Source of the DNA: Flavobacteriaceae bacterium UBA4166
GTDB lineage: Bacteria; Bacteroidota; Bacteroidia; Flavobacteriales; Flavobacteriaceae
Assembly: GCA_002379985.1 (NCBI GenBank)
Contig: DFVG01000037.1
Coordinates: 4,571-68,570, forward strand
Direction of reading: 5' to 3'
DNA length: 64,000 nucleotides
Part shown: in pieces, positions 41,955-51,020 of the stretch
How positions within the stretch are numbered: position 1 is the first letter of the stretch
Layout of the letters: every line of letters begins with the position of its first letter
Notes under the pieces: generated by a model
What the model was told of the DNA's origin: nothing
The model's database searches: none
The model's input: the letters and a program-made list of their open reading frames with translations, nothing else
Program-made: the position numbers and the translations under genes

Positions 41955-42454
41955 TAGAGCAGCACTTTTAATGCTTCTAGATAGTCGGGTTCATCAGCTA
42001 TTTCCGGAACTTGTTGCGAGTGGATCACCGTACCTTCTTCGTCTAGCACTACGACTGCTCTGGAGTGAAAGCCTTTCATCGCTCCGCTCGTCATGGTAAC
42101 CCCGTAGGTGTCCCCAAAACTTCCATCGATGACGTCAGAAAGGTTGATCACCTTCTCGGTTCCTTCATCGTCGGCAAAGCGTTTTTGAGCAAACGGCGTA
42201 TCTCTTGATATGCATAATATTTTTGTGTTATCGAGCTCTCCCGCTTTTTCGTTGAATTTCCGAACGGACGTAGCACAAACATTGGTGTCAATACTCGGAA
42301 AGATATTTAATATCACTCGAGAACCTTTAAAGTCGTTTAAAGATTTCGTGGACAAATCTTGTGATTTTAGAGAGAAATCAGGTGCCTTTTCTCCTTCCTT
42401 TGGAAGTTGTCCTACGGTATTGATCTGTTCTCCTCCTAATGTGATTGTTGCCAT
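41954..42454 (-). CDS. tpx: Thiol peroxidase
   Basis: This 166-residue peroxiredoxin of the Tpx (atypical 2-Cys) class has the peroxidatic Cys in DTNVCATSVRKFNEK (about residue 60) and the resolving Cys in TKILCISRDTPFAQKRF (about residue 95). It reduces H2O2 and organic peroxides with thioredoxin. It is divergent from the OmpA operon, and the palindrome at 42546-42565 lies about 92 bp upstream of its ATG, so it might also feel that regulator. Confidence 0.94.
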   Translation of the reverse strand: MATITLGGEQINTVGQLPKEGEKAPDFSLKSQDLSTKSLNDFKGSRVILNIFPSIDTNVCATSVRKFNEKAGELDNTKILCISRDTPFAQKRFADDEGTEKVINLSDVIDGSFGDTYGVTMTSGAMKGFHSRAVVVLDEEGTVIHSQQVPEIADEPDYLEALKVLL

Positions 42455-42545
42455 GATGGTACGTTTTTTAGTCTTACAAAAGTAACGATTCGAAGTCAGT
42501 TAAGCAGTCGGTTTTTGTGAATCCTAGCTGTTAAGAAAATGATAA

Positions 42546-42594
42546 AATTACCCAGTTGGGTGATTGACAGTAGTTTATGATGGGCATAGCTTTG
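42546..42594 (+). promoter_or_regulatory. Promoter and palindromic operator of the OmpA operon
   Basis: AATTACCCAGTTGGGTGATT (42546-42565) overlaps the -33 TTG at 42564-42566. A 20-bp spacer leads to TAGCTTTG at 42587-42594, and the ATG is 35 bp further. The layout is identical to that of the VWA promoter. Confidence 0.8.
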
Positions 42595-42628
42595 TCCTCA
42601 CAATTAACTCCCGCTAAAATTTTACATT

Positions 42629-43942
42629 ATGAAACCAAACAAATTGTTCTCTACTCTTTTGCTTTCTGTCGGAATTTTCTTGGTAGCAACTGTAGCTGCT
42701 AACGCGCAGCTTTGGAAAAAGATCACCAAGAAAGCAGAGGATGTTGTTGAAAAGAAACTTGAAAAGAAAACCGAAGAGGAAACGGGCAAAGCTATGGACA
42801 CCATTCTTGGAAATGATGATGGTGGAACACGCCCCAATGTTACTACTGGTGGTGGGGCTTCTTCCGGATCCAATGGAGGTAATGACGGCACTGAAGTAGT
42901 AACGGTCACCAATGAAACGTCGGTTGAAATGTATAAAAAAAGCGACTGGACACCGGGAGAAACGCTGATCATATTTGATGACTTTTCCGATGATCCGGTT
43001 GGGGATTTTCCACAACTTTGGAATACAAAAGGCTCTGGAGAACTGGTGACTCTAAGTGATAACCCGAAAGTAAAGTGGTTAAAGCTTTATAACGATACTT
43101 GGTATGAGCCGGACCTACCCAAAGATCTTCCGAAAGACTTTACCGTCGAATTTGATGTACGAACATTTAATATTAACAATGATAATACATCGCAAACAGC
43201 TGGTTTCTGGGTATACTTTGGGGATGGTAAAAAACCGCTGCAAATAGGAAGACGTTATGTTTCAAGCTATTTTTCGCCCTATCAAAGCTGGGTCAAAGAA
43301 CAATATTTAAAATCAATCGATTACGAAGGTGCCGGGGAATTAGCTGCAGGTAAAACCAATAAAGATATTAGAGAGGCATTTAAAGAAGGAATGCACATAG
43401 CCATTTCAGTAAAAGGAAAACGATATAGAATGTATGTCAACGGTGAAAAATTCTTTGATGCTCCTCGCGCCGTAAATGATAGCGAAAATTTTGGAAGCAT
43501 TCTTTTTGATACTTATGGATTAGGAGATGACCAATCTGTTTTGATTACAAATCTTCGGGTAGCAGAAGGGTTACCCGAACCTCGTAAAAAATTGTTCAAG
43601 ACCGGAAGTTATAGTACCACCGCGATTACGTTCGATTACAACAGTGATCAATTGAAACCTGAAGCCTATGGTGTTCTGAAACAAATTGCAGAAGCCATTA
43701 CTTCAGAGTCAGAGAAGAATATTCTGATCGTGGGACACACCGATAGTGATGGTTCAGATTCATATAATCAAGACTTATCAGAACGTCGCGCTGCTTCGGT
43801 GAAGAAAGCCTTAGTAGATGACTTTGGAGTATCGGCTGCACGACTTACCACCAAAGGTAAAGGCGAAACCGAACCGGTTACCTCTAACGATACAGCTATG
43901 AACAAAGCAAAGAATAGACGCACCGAATTTATCATTCAATAA
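42629..43942 (+). CDS. OmpA-family outer-membrane protein with extended periplasmic part
   Basis: A signal peptide (about 1-25, NAQ) is followed by a Lys/Glu-rich coiled-coil segment (about 28-60), a Gly/Ser/Asn-rich linker, a jelly-roll-like domain (about 110-310) and a C-terminal OmpA peptidoglycan-binding domain. The latter shows ITFDYNSDQLKPEAYGVL, VGHTDSDGSDSYNQDLSERRA and NRRTEFII (about 330-437). It should tie the outer membrane or a surface complex to peptidoglycan. The next gene follows after 13 bp. Expression is predicted from the palindrome-bearing promoter. Confidence 0.88.
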   Translation: MKPNKLFSTLLLSVGIFLVATVAANAQLWKKITKKAEDVVEKKLEKKTEEETGKAMDTILGNDDGGTRPNVTTGGGASSGSNGGNDGTEVVTVTNETSVEMYKKSDWTPGETLIIFDDFSDDPVGDFPQLWNTKGSGELVTLSDNPKVKWLKLYNDTWYEPDLPKDLPKDFTVEFDVRTFNINNDNTSQTAGFWVYFGDGKKPLQIGRRYVSSYFSPYQSWVKEQYLKSIDYEGAGELAAGKTNKDIREAFKEGMHIAISVKGKRYRMYVNGEKFFDAPRAVNDSENFGSILFDTYGLGDDQSVLITNLRVAEGLPEPRKKLFKTGSYSTTAITFDYNSDQLKPEAYGVLKQIAEAITSESEKNILIVGHTDSDGSDSYNQDLSERRAASVKKALVDDFGVSAARLTTKGKGETEPVTSNDTAMNKAKNRRTEFIIQ

Positions 43943-43955
43943 TTACAAATCGATC

Positions 43956-45512
43956 ATGAGAACAATTACATTATTCTTTAGCATGCTATGTTTTCTTACA
44001 ATGTATGCACAAGATTGTCAAATCCCGAATGGTAATTTCGAACACTGGAAAAACAATGACAAGGCCGTTAACTGGGCGGGTTCAAATATTGCTGCCAAGG
44101 AAGGAGGTGCCAGTGCGATGGCCGGATACGACTTTCGGAATACTTTTCGAGTACCGGGAAAAGTGGGCTACGGACTCCAAATCAAGAATGTGAGTATTGC
44201 TGATTTCCTTGCGGAAAAAAAGCCAGCTGATTGGGCACGAATGCCAGAGCAATACAAACAAATGATCAGAGAAAGTGCCTTTAGCGGATATGTGTTTACT
44301 TGTGAAGGAAATTGCGAAAGCGCTATTATGGCCCAAAACCAAGCGGCACTTATGAAAGACTTGTTCTTTCCAATAAAACCTACCTTTGGCGCACTGTGTG
44401 GTTATTACAAAGCCAATTTTAAGAACGGTGATAAAGCCTGGATCAATACCTTCGTAACCACTAAAAACCCTGAACAAGTGGCAGGCGGAGTGCGTCCCGG
44501 AGAGGCTTCCGCAGTGATACTTAAAAGTACGAGTACTTGGACCCCTTTCAAGATCCCAATCTATTTCTTTGAAGGATTAGAACCCTCTCAGATGTTCATT
44601 CAATTGTATTTGGTGGGAAAAGGATTTCCGAATGGACAACCTGCAGGTATGAATCCGGTGCAATTAGCAATGGAATTTAAGAGCAGTGATGGTAGTGAAG
44701 TGTTTTTTGATGAATTGTGTTTGTGTGATACCCCAGCTTTTGTGGATACCAGCGACCCTGCTTTTGCCGATTTCGAAATTCCCGATAGTACGCCGGTCGA
44801 CGATGATGACGATACTTCAGATAGTGACGAAACCATCTACATGGCTACCACCGGAAGCGATGGTAATTCAGGAACCGAAAACAATCCGTTTGCAACCTTA
44901 AAAAAGGCACTCTCTGTGGCACAAGCAAAACGTCTTAAAGGTAGTTCTGTAACCATTATTGTGAAAAATGGAACCTACCGACAGGAAACTATCATGGATC
45001 TGAACGTTACTACCAATTTACCTACGCTTCGTGTTCAAGCTGAAAATACTCATGAAGCTATTTTTGAAGGGAGCGAACCCATCGCTTCCGGTGTTTCCTT
45101 CACAGAGTTGGGAGCAGGAATCTTCCGTGCTAGCGGTCCGTTGCACCCTGAGCAAAAACCAGTTGTTGACTATAGTGATCCAACCACTTTTAGTGATCCT
45201 ACGAAGGCCAGAGTGCCTGCCTTCATTGTAAACGGCAATCCATTTCAGCCTACGCAAATGATCCAACAAACACCCAATTCTTACGTCTTCTCACCACAAA
45301 TGGTGATGGTCAACCCTTCGGGAGTATCCCTGAATGGAGCTACGGTTAAGGTTTCGGTACGAGATTATGCGCTGAATGTTGGAAATGGCGGAAACGTCAT
45401 CGTCTCAGGGCTCCGTGTCAAAGGATATCCGGTGTTTCAATATCCAGATGCTGTTCCGGATGCTTCCCCCGGACTCGAAGGTGTCATCGTTCGAAATTGT
45501 AAATTTCAATAG
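43956..45512 (+). CDS. Secreted protein with DUF1565/beta-helix C-terminal part
   Basis: A signal peptide (about 1-18, MYAQ) leads to an N-terminal domain of unknown type (begins DCQIPNGNFEHWKN, a PCMD-like carbohydrate-binding beginning seen in Bacteroidota). An Asp-rich hinge (PVDDDDDTSDSDE, about residue 281) follows, then a right-handed beta-helix start of DUF1565 type (YMATTGSDGNSGTENNPFAT, about residue 295). The helix appears short, ending with GLEGVIVRNCKFQ at the last residue. Polysaccharide binding is an inference. It is in the OmpA operon. Confidence 0.75.
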   Translation: MRTITLFFSMLCFLTMYAQDCQIPNGNFEHWKNNDKAVNWAGSNIAAKEGGASAMAGYDFRNTFRVPGKVGYGLQIKNVSIADFLAEKKPADWARMPEQYKQMIRESAFSGYVFTCEGNCESAIMAQNQAALMKDLFFPIKPTFGALCGYYKANFKNGDKAWINTFVTTKNPEQVAGGVRPGEASAVILKSTSTWTPFKIPIYFFEGLEPSQMFIQLYLVGKGFPNGQPAGMNPVQLAMEFKSSDGSEVFFDELCLCDTPAFVDTSDPAFADFEIPDSTPVDDDDDTSDSDETIYMATTGSDGNSGTENNPFATLKKALSVAQAKRLKGSSVTIIVKNGTYRQETIMDLNVTTNLPTLRVQAENTHEAIFEGSEPIASGVSFTELGAGIFRASGPLHPEQKPVVDYSDPTTFSDPTKARVPAFIVNGNPFQPTQMIQQTPNSYVFSPQMVMVNPSGVSLNGATVKVSVRDYALNVGNGGNVIVSGLRVKGYPVFQYPDAVPDASPGLEGVIVRNCKFQ

Positions 45513-45537
45513 TTCTTAAAAAGAAAGGTATTGGGTT

Positions 45538-45564
45538 TTGGGGCTTTCCGCAGGAAAGCCCCAA
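45538..45564. terminator. Strong hairpin between converging genes
   Basis: GGGGCTTTCC-GCA-GGAAAGCCCC is a perfect 10-bp stem between the plus-strand OmpA operon and the minus-strand DUF4412 gene. The T-runs are short, but the position fits a bidirectional terminator. Confidence 0.75.
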
Positions 45565-45569
45565 CGTAT

Positions 45570-46253
45570 TTATAGTTTTCGCATATCACTAAGTTGATGT
45601 TCGTGGGTGTCGAAAATAGTATCAGAAACAGTATCTGTCATGTTTGCAACGCGCACCAAGACATCTGCCTTGTCCGTTTTGCTTTTAAGCTCCATCTCCA
45701 TCACAAAACCCTGTACACCGCAAGCATCCAACATTTCAATATGGCTGATATCTTCACCCGCGCCTACTCCTTGGTAGGCAAGAACTTGTACTAAACTAAG
45801 TTCAATTTCACCTGCTACCCATAATAAAACATCATACATGTCATTCTCACAGCGCATTTCGGTGCAGCGGATTCCGTTCACCTCTTTTTTCTCATTAGTC
45901 ATGTTGAGTTTGGTTCTGGGGCCGGTTCCGTAGTCGCGTAAGGCATATCGCATGGCAGGCCAATACTTGTCATTCATAGGGAGGATATATCCTCCCTTTC
46001 TTCCGTTCTGTTCGTAGAGTCCGATGATCGTACTATCAGCTTCATGAAACACCAGTCGTAAGTCGGGTTGATTGCCTTTTGCATGAATGATCAAGGCGGT
46101 TTTTTCGGTTCCGAAGTAATAAGAAAGCGTATCCATCCTTTCATTGCCATTTTGATAGCGTTGTGAGACAATGAGGTCAAAACTTCCTGTAAAATCTTGA
46201 GCTTGGACGATAGATGCCAAACAAACCGAGAGTAATAAAAAAGAGAATTTCAT
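45570..46253 (-). CDS. DUF4412-like secreted protein
   Basis: A signal peptide (about 1-18, VQAQ) is followed by a beta-rich domain (227 aa in total) with DFTGSFDLIVSQRYQNG, LSYYFGTEKTALII and CTEMRCENDMYDVLLWVAGEIELS. This pattern fits DUF4412 proteins, whose function is unknown. It lies 45 bp downstream of the response regulator on the same strand and is probably co-transcribed. No promoter with the shared palindrome precedes it directly. Confidence 0.7.
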   Translation of the reverse strand: MKFSFLLLSVCLASIVQAQDFTGSFDLIVSQRYQNGNERMDTLSYYFGTEKTALIIHAKGNQPDLRLVFHEADSTIIGLYEQNGRKGGYILPMNDKYWPAMRYALRDYGTGPRTKLNMTNEKKEVNGIRCTEMRCENDMYDVLLWVAGEIELSLVQVLAYQGVGAGEDISHIEMLDACGVQGFVMEMELKSKTDKADVLVRVANMTDTVSDTIFDTHEHQLSDMRKL

Positions 46254-46298
46254 AAGATACTTTTTGATGGCTACTGATGCTGGTAAGAAAGGAATGAT

Positions 46299-46931
46299 CT
46301 AGATCCAACCTTTTTTCATCGCTTTGCTAACCGCTTCGGCGCGAGAATGAACGTGTAATTTTTTATAGATATTCTTAATATGAGCTTTTACCGTATTGGT
46401 CGATACAAAAAGATCTTCGGCGATCTGTTTGTTATTGGTGCCATTGCTTAATTTCTGAAGAACTTCCAACTCACGATCACTCAAACTACTTTCTTTCGAA
46501 ACAGTGAACGAAGCAATGACCTGCCGCGCGATAGACGGACTCATAGGTGCGCCGCCTTCAAAGACTTCAGAAATTCCTTGCAATAAGAATTTGGAGTTGC
46601 TTCCTTTTACCAAATACCCAACCGCTCCCATCCGTAAAGCCGAGAATACAATTTCAGACTCTTCATGAACCGTGAGCATCACGATATTTAATTCTGGTTG
46701 TAGTTTGTGTAGCTTCGGAATGGCTTCAATACCATTCATTCCGGGAAGGTCGATGTCTAGCAACAAAACATCCGGATGGTGTTCTTTCAGATTTTCCAGT
46801 GCTGCTTCCGCTGAAAAAAAAGTGCCTGTAACGCTATATCCTTCCGCATTATTCAACACCTGTTGAAGCGATTTTAGGATAAGTGCATCGTCTTCAATGA
46901 TACAAATTTTTATAGAAGGCTCATGTGTCAT
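46299..46931 (-). CDS. NarL/LuxR-type response regulator
   Basis: The 210-residue protein has a receiver domain with IIEDDALIL (acidic pair), the phospho-acceptor Asp in VLLLDIDLPGMNG (about residue 58), the Lys in VGYLVKGSNSK, and a LuxR-type HTH (LSDRELEVLQKLSNGTNNKQIAEDLFVSTNTVKAHIKNIY, about 150-190). The kinase gene 33 bp upstream is its obvious partner. The shared palindrome lies directly before its ATG, and a TACCTTTA -7 box ends seven bases before the start, so an mRNA starting here would be nearly leaderless. I infer that this protein binds the palindromes. Confidence 0.92.
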   Translation of the reverse strand: MTHEPSIKICIIEDDALILKSLQQVLNNAEGYSVTGTFFSAEAALENLKEHHPDVLLLDIDLPGMNGIEAIPKLHKLQPELNIVMLTVHEESEIVFSALRMGAVGYLVKGSNSKFLLQGISEVFEGGAPMSPSIARQVIASFTVSKESSLSDRELEVLQKLSNGTNNKQIAEDLFVSTNTVKAHIKNIYKKLHVHSRAEAVSKAMKKGWI

Positions 46932-46938
46932 TTGTGAT

Positions 46939-46986
46939 TAAAGGTACTTAAAATCAGTTAGTTGCTAATTACCCAGTCGGGTAGTT
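46939..46986 (-). promoter_or_regulatory. Promoter and operator of the response regulator gene, inside the end of the kinase gene
   Basis: On the minus strand AACTACCCGACTGGGTAATT (46967-46986) covers the last codons of the kinase gene (T-R-L-G-N). TTA at 46966-46968, a 19-bp spacer and TACCTTTA at 46939-46946 follow. The palindrome is the weakest of the four, with one mismatch in each flank and N4 = GACT. Confidence 0.62.
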
Positions 46987-49900
46987 TCTAAAGTGAGTAC
47001 AAGTTTGGTACCTCCGTTCACCACCGAATCGATCGTCAAGGCACCCCCCAATGCTTGGGCGCGTTCGTTCATGTTGTTGAGTCCGTTTCCATTGTTGGAA
47101 GCCAACGGATCAAATCCGTTACCGTTGTCTTTCAATGTTACTTTCAACGTTCCGGGTTTTGCATCAATAATGCAATCGATGATGGTAGGTTTTCCATATT
47201 TTACGCTGTTGTTCAAAGCCTCTTTTAGAATAAGCAGCAAATGTCTGCGCTCTGCCATGTTCAATTCTTTCTCTTTTAAATCATCCGAAATGTGTTCCGA
47301 CCGAAACTGTATTCCTGCATATTCACAGAAGTTTCCGGCAAATTCCGTAAAGCGAGTTAGGGTATCGTAGGCGTTGTCTTTGGTAGGGTCTAAGGTCCAA
47401 ATGAAGTCGCGCATGCCACTATTGAGGTCATGCAGGTTATTTTCTATTTGCAGCAGATGCTCCTGAAGTTCAGGATTGTCTTTATTATTCAATTTGGCGA
47501 GCTCTGTGATCAACGAGATGCGCGTAATTTTTGTCCCGGCCTCATCGTGGAAATCGCGAGAACTTCGCTTTCGAAAGATCTCTCGTTCTTGAGCTCGAGC
47601 CAGTTCTAATCTTCGTTCTTGTTGCAAGCGTAATTTCAGCAATAAATACACACTTGCTGCCGCTAGTAGTACAAAGAGCACATAGGCCCACCAAGTGCGC
47701 CACCACGGCGGAAGGATCTCTATGGATAGTGCAATAGGTTCGCTCCATACATTATTGTTATTTGCCGCTTTAGCCATCAGGGTATAAGTGCCGGGGTCGA
47801 GATTCGACCGGGTGATTACCGGGTCTTTGGTATAGATCCATTCGGGATCAAAGCCTTGTAATTGATACGCATATTGAGTTTCTTCAGGCAAGGTGTGATT
47901 GACGCTCGAGATGGTTATTGAAAAAATCTTGTCTTGGGGTTTCAGCGAGAACCCGTCAAGATATTGCAGGGTAGTAGGAAGGGTAAAGGTATTGCTGTGT
48001 TCTTCGGAAATAGGGATGGGTTGGTTTAAGACACGTAGGTCTGAAAAATAAACGATGGGTGCCACTTCATTTTCAAAAAGGGTAGAAGGCGTAAACGATA
48101 ACATGCCTGTGGTCCCAAAATAAAGCGTTCCATCTTTCGTGAATTCGGAAGCTCCTTGGTTGAAATCACGGAGTTTGTGCCCAAAGATCTTAGTGTACGG
48201 CGTAAATTCATTGGTTTTGGTGTTCCATTTGGTCAGTCCGTTGCCGGTGCTTATCCAATATTGGTCTGCATCGGTTGGAACCATCGTATAGACAATATTA
48301 TCGCTAAGTCCGTCATCTTTAGTAAGCTGTTTAAAGTTTGGCTTGGCTGTTGAAAACAAATCATCTTTTTTCAGAAAATGAAATATTCCGGCACCGGTAG
48401 TCATTACTACTTCCTCTTCATCTTTAAAAAAAATCCCATGAACACCGTGTTGCGCCATGATTTTGTTTCCGGGAATTCTTCGGAAGACCTTTTGCATTTT
48501 TTGATCTTCAATGACACCAAACCCCAAGGCTGAAGTGCCCACCCAAACTCTGTTTTCAGCATCAATTTCCATAGAAAGGATGGTATTTTCAGCGATTCCA
48601 TTAGGGCGTTGATCGTAACTATATTGTTGCAAGCTTCCGTCTGTTTCAACTTTGATAAGCCCTGCACCGTGTGTGCCAATCCACATGCCGCCAACGTTGT
48701 CTTTTTTTACGAAATAACCATATTGCGATAGATGCGGATTGTTGGGTACCGCGCTTAGGTCTAGTTGAAAAATGCGATAAGACTCGGATGTTCTATCCGG
48801 CCAATCCACAATGTTGATCCCGTTAAAGGTTGCCAGCCAAATTCTACCTTGATCGTCTTCTTCTATTCCTAATACTTGGTTGCCGGATAACTTTTTAGGA
48901 CCCTTCCCCTGCGAAATATAGCGATAGTTTTGTTCGCTTTGTTTTGGCGGAATAATGGTCAGTCCGTTTTCATAATTTCCCACCCAAATATAACCTTTGG
49001 AATCTTCAAAGATCGAAAAGGTTTTATTTCCGGAAAGACTGTTAGGTTCCCCGGGTATCGCTGATTGATACTGAAATTGATTTAAATATGGATCGTAGAT
49101 ATCCAAGCCCGAAATAGTGGCTAGCCACATTCGGTTATGTGCATCACGTTGAATGTTAAACACCTGATTGGAACTAATGGAGGCTTCATTGTTTGGATTG
49201 TGATAGAGATACTCGAACTTTTCAGCGGTCGGATCAAACAAGGTCACTCCATTAAAGGTGGCGAGCCACAGGGTGCCGTGTTGATCTTCCGTGATTTCAT
49301 AAATAAAACCGTGCGAAGGACCATGTTCAGGATGTGGCGGATAATGAACGAAGCTAGGCGCATCCCAGGTTCCGGCAAGTTTCAGGAGTCCTTGCGTTTC
49401 ACACCCAATCCAATAGGTGTTGTTGGTATCTTTGTAAATAGATTGCAATTTATCTTCCGGAAGGCCGTCTGCCGTGGTAATATGATGAAAGGTTTCTGAT
49501 TTGGGATTGAAAAGCGAAATTCCCACTTGAGAAATGATTAGCAGTCTTCCGTCGTCTAAAAATTCAAGTTCACGAATGGCGGTACGTTTTGGTCCGTTTG
49601 CTATTCCTTCCCGGTAACGCCAAGAACTGATTTTATGCGTCTTTTTATGAATACGTGAAAGTCCGCCAACCGTACCGATGTAGATAAATTCACCTCTTTC
49701 TTTCAAGAAGGTAACCGCAGGGTGGATTAAACACGTATCACAATCTTTTTGGTATTTAAAATTTTTAAACTTCTTCGTTCGAGGATCGTATTTCGAAAGT
49801 CCTTGCCGCGTACCGAACCACATATACCCTTCTTGATCTTCGATGATGTGACTTACCTCATTGAATACCAAACTATTTTGAGTAGTATCGATGGCCTGTT

Positions 49901-50102
49901 GAAAGTTGACGAAACGCTGCCCATCAAATCGGTTGACGCCATTGTTGGTAGCAATCCAAAGGTGACCGGTTTTGTCAAATTCAAGATCGTGTAAACTTAT
50001 TTGCGACAAGCCTTCATTGATTCCGAAGTGCTGGAATTGATAGGAAGGTGCCTGACTGAGAACCGAAAGGCAATAAAATAAAAAATAGGGTAGTAATCGC
50101 AA
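46965..50102 (-). CDS. Propeller-type sensor histidine kinase (reg_prop, Y_Y_Y, HisKA_3)
   Basis: A 1045-residue sensor. After a short signal sequence come two seven-bladed-propeller-like arrays of reg_prop repeats (about residues 25-690; for example GHLWIATNNGVNRFDG, GYMWFGTRQGLSKYDP, RIWLATFNGINIVDW). A Y_Y_Y domain (about 745-815, YQLQGFDPEWIYTK) and one membrane helix (about 825-845) follow. Then comes a kinase of the HisKA_3 class with the His in SRDFHDEAGTKITR (about residue 870) and HATPase ILKEALNNSVKYGK, DNGNGFDP. There is no receiver, so this is not a one-piece hybrid. The start is TTG at 50102, the only reasonable start before the signal peptide. Upstream, 50164-50212, lies the shared palindrome. 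Confidence 0.92.
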   Translation of the reverse strand: MRLLPYFLFYCLSVLSQAPSYQFQHFGINEGLSQISLHDLEFDKTGHLWIATNNGVNRFDGQRFVNFQQAIDTTQNSLVFNEVSHIIEDQEGYMWFGTRQGLSKYDPRTKKFKNFKYQKDCDTCLIHPAVTFLKERGEFIYIGTVGGLSRIHKKTHKISSWRYREGIANGPKRTAIRELEFLDDGRLLIISQVGISLFNPKSETFHHITTADGLPEDKLQSIYKDTNNTYWIGCETQGLLKLAGTWDAPSFVHYPPHPEHGPSHGFIYEITEDQHGTLWLATFNGVTLFDPTAEKFEYLYHNPNNEASISSNQVFNIQRDAHNRMWLATISGLDIYDPYLNQFQYQSAIPGEPNSLSGNKTFSIFEDSKGYIWVGNYENGLTIIPPKQSEQNYRYISQGKGPKKLSGNQVLGIEEDDQGRIWLATFNGINIVDWPDRTSESYRIFQLDLSAVPNNPHLSQYGYFVKKDNVGGMWIGTHGAGLIKVETDGSLQQYSYDQRPNGIAENTILSMEIDAENRVWVGTSALGFGVIEDQKMQKVFRRIPGNKIMAQHGVHGIFFKDEEEVVMTTGAGIFHFLKKDDLFSTAKPNFKQLTKDDGLSDNIVYTMVPTDADQYWISTGNGLTKWNTKTNEFTPYTKIFGHKLRDFNQGASEFTKDGTLYFGTTGMLSFTPSTLFENEVAPIVYFSDLRVLNQPIPISEEHSNTFTLPTTLQYLDGFSLKPQDKIFSITISSVNHTLPEETQYAYQLQGFDPEWIYTKDPVITRSNLDPGTYTLMAKAANNNNVWSEPIALSIEILPPWWRTWWAYVLFVLLAAASVYLLLKLRLQQERRLELARAQEREIFRKRSSRDFHDEAGTKITRISLITELAKLNNKDNPELQEHLLQIENNLHDLNSGMRDFIWTLDPTKDNAYDTLTRFTEFAGNFCEYAGIQFRSEHISDDLKEKELNMAERRHLLLILKEALNNSVKYGKPTIIDCIIDAKPGTLKVTLKDNGNGFDPLASNNGNGLNNMNERAQALGGALTIDSVVNGGTKLVLTLETTRLGN

Positions 50103-50163
50103 TGTTCGTTAGTTAGTGTTCTAAAATTAGGAAATTCTAAAAACTATGTATTTGACAAGGGCG

Positions 50164-50212
50164 ATAAAATATGAAAATACACTATTGCCCAACAGTACCC
50201 ATTTGGGTGATT
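50164..50212 (-). promoter_or_regulatory. Promoter and palindromic operator of the sensor kinase gene
   Basis: On the minus strand AATCACCCAAATGGGTACTG (50193-50212) is followed by a degenerate -33 (TGT, 50192-50194), a 20-bp spacer and TATTTTAT (-7-like, 50164-50171). The spacing is the same as at the VWA and OmpA promoters, though both promoter boxes are weaker. Confidence 0.6.
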
Positions 50213-50221
50213 TTCAAAAAA

Positions 50222-50245
50222 AAGCCCCGCTTCAGGGCGGGGCTT
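50222..50245 (-). terminator. Intrinsic terminator of the peroxiredoxin gene
   Basis: AAGCCCCGC-TTCAGG-GCGGGGCTT, followed on the minus strand by TTTTTTTT. It ends the peroxiredoxin transcript right before the kinase promoter region. Confidence 0.88.
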
Positions 50246-50268
50246 CAATTATTAATACTATGAAGTGT

Positions 50269-50913
50269 TTAGTTGATGTGCTCACTTAAGTAGGCAGCGA
50301 CACTCTCGCGATCGGCATGCATAGCGGTTGCTCCTTCTTGCCAATTGGCAGGACATACCTCACCGTTTTGCTGTACATGCGTATAGGCGTCGATTAGTCG
50401 GATGAATTCAGACACATTTCTTCCTAGCGGCATGTGATTTACACTTTCGTGGACAACGGTTCCTTCTTCATCGATAATAAAAGTAGCGCGATAGGTAACA
50501 TTATCTCCTTCTACCGTATATATGCCTGTTTCTTCATCGAAACGTTCGTTGGTAATATCCAGAATCCCTAATTGTGAGGATAGATTTCGATTGCTATCGG
50601 CGATCAATGGGTAGGTGATCCCTTCAATACCCCCGTGATTCTTCGGAGTATTTAACCATGCAAAGTGTACTTCCGGAGTATCGCAAGAAGCTCCAATAAC
50701 GATGGTGTTTCTTTTTTCGAATTCTGAAAGCATCGACTGAAACGCATGTAATTCTGTTGGGCATACAAAGGTGAAATCCTTCGGATACCAAAAAAGGATC
50801 ACTTTTTTATTTTCTTTTTGAGTGAGTTCGAAAAGATTGATCTTTTGAACTTGCCCGGTTTTATCTGTAGCCGTGACAGGTAAATTTGGAAATTTTTTTC
50901 CGACTAAAGCCAT
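50269..50913 (-). CDS. 2-Cys peroxiredoxin (AhpC/Prx1 type)
   Basis: From ATG 50913 the protein has 214 residues. The peroxidatic Cys is in WYPKDFTFVCPTELHAF (about residue 50) and the resolving Cys in NGEVCPANWQEG (about residue 176), as in the typical 2-Cys class. It reduces H2O2 and alkyl hydroperoxides. The in-frame start at 50955 would add an A/T-rich leader-coded tail and is less likely. It is a monocistronic unit ending at a strong terminator. Confidence 0.92.
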   Translation of the reverse strand: MALVGKKFPNLPVTATDKTGQVQKINLFELTQKENKKVILFWYPKDFTFVCPTELHAFQSMLSEFEKRNTIVIGASCDTPEVHFAWLNTPKNHGGIEGITYPLIADSNRNLSSQLGILDITNERFDEETGIYTVEGDNVTYRATFIIDEEGTVVHESVNHMPLGRNVSEFIRLIDAYTHVQQNGEVCPANWQEGATAMHADRESVAAYLSEHIN

Positions 50914-51020
50914 GTTTTTTCTTTTATAAATGGTACTTGTTTTTTCAGTCGGCAAAAATAAAAAAACACCTGAGCACCGTAAAGGAAATCAAGACTGAAT
51001 TTTTAGAAATATAATCGAAA

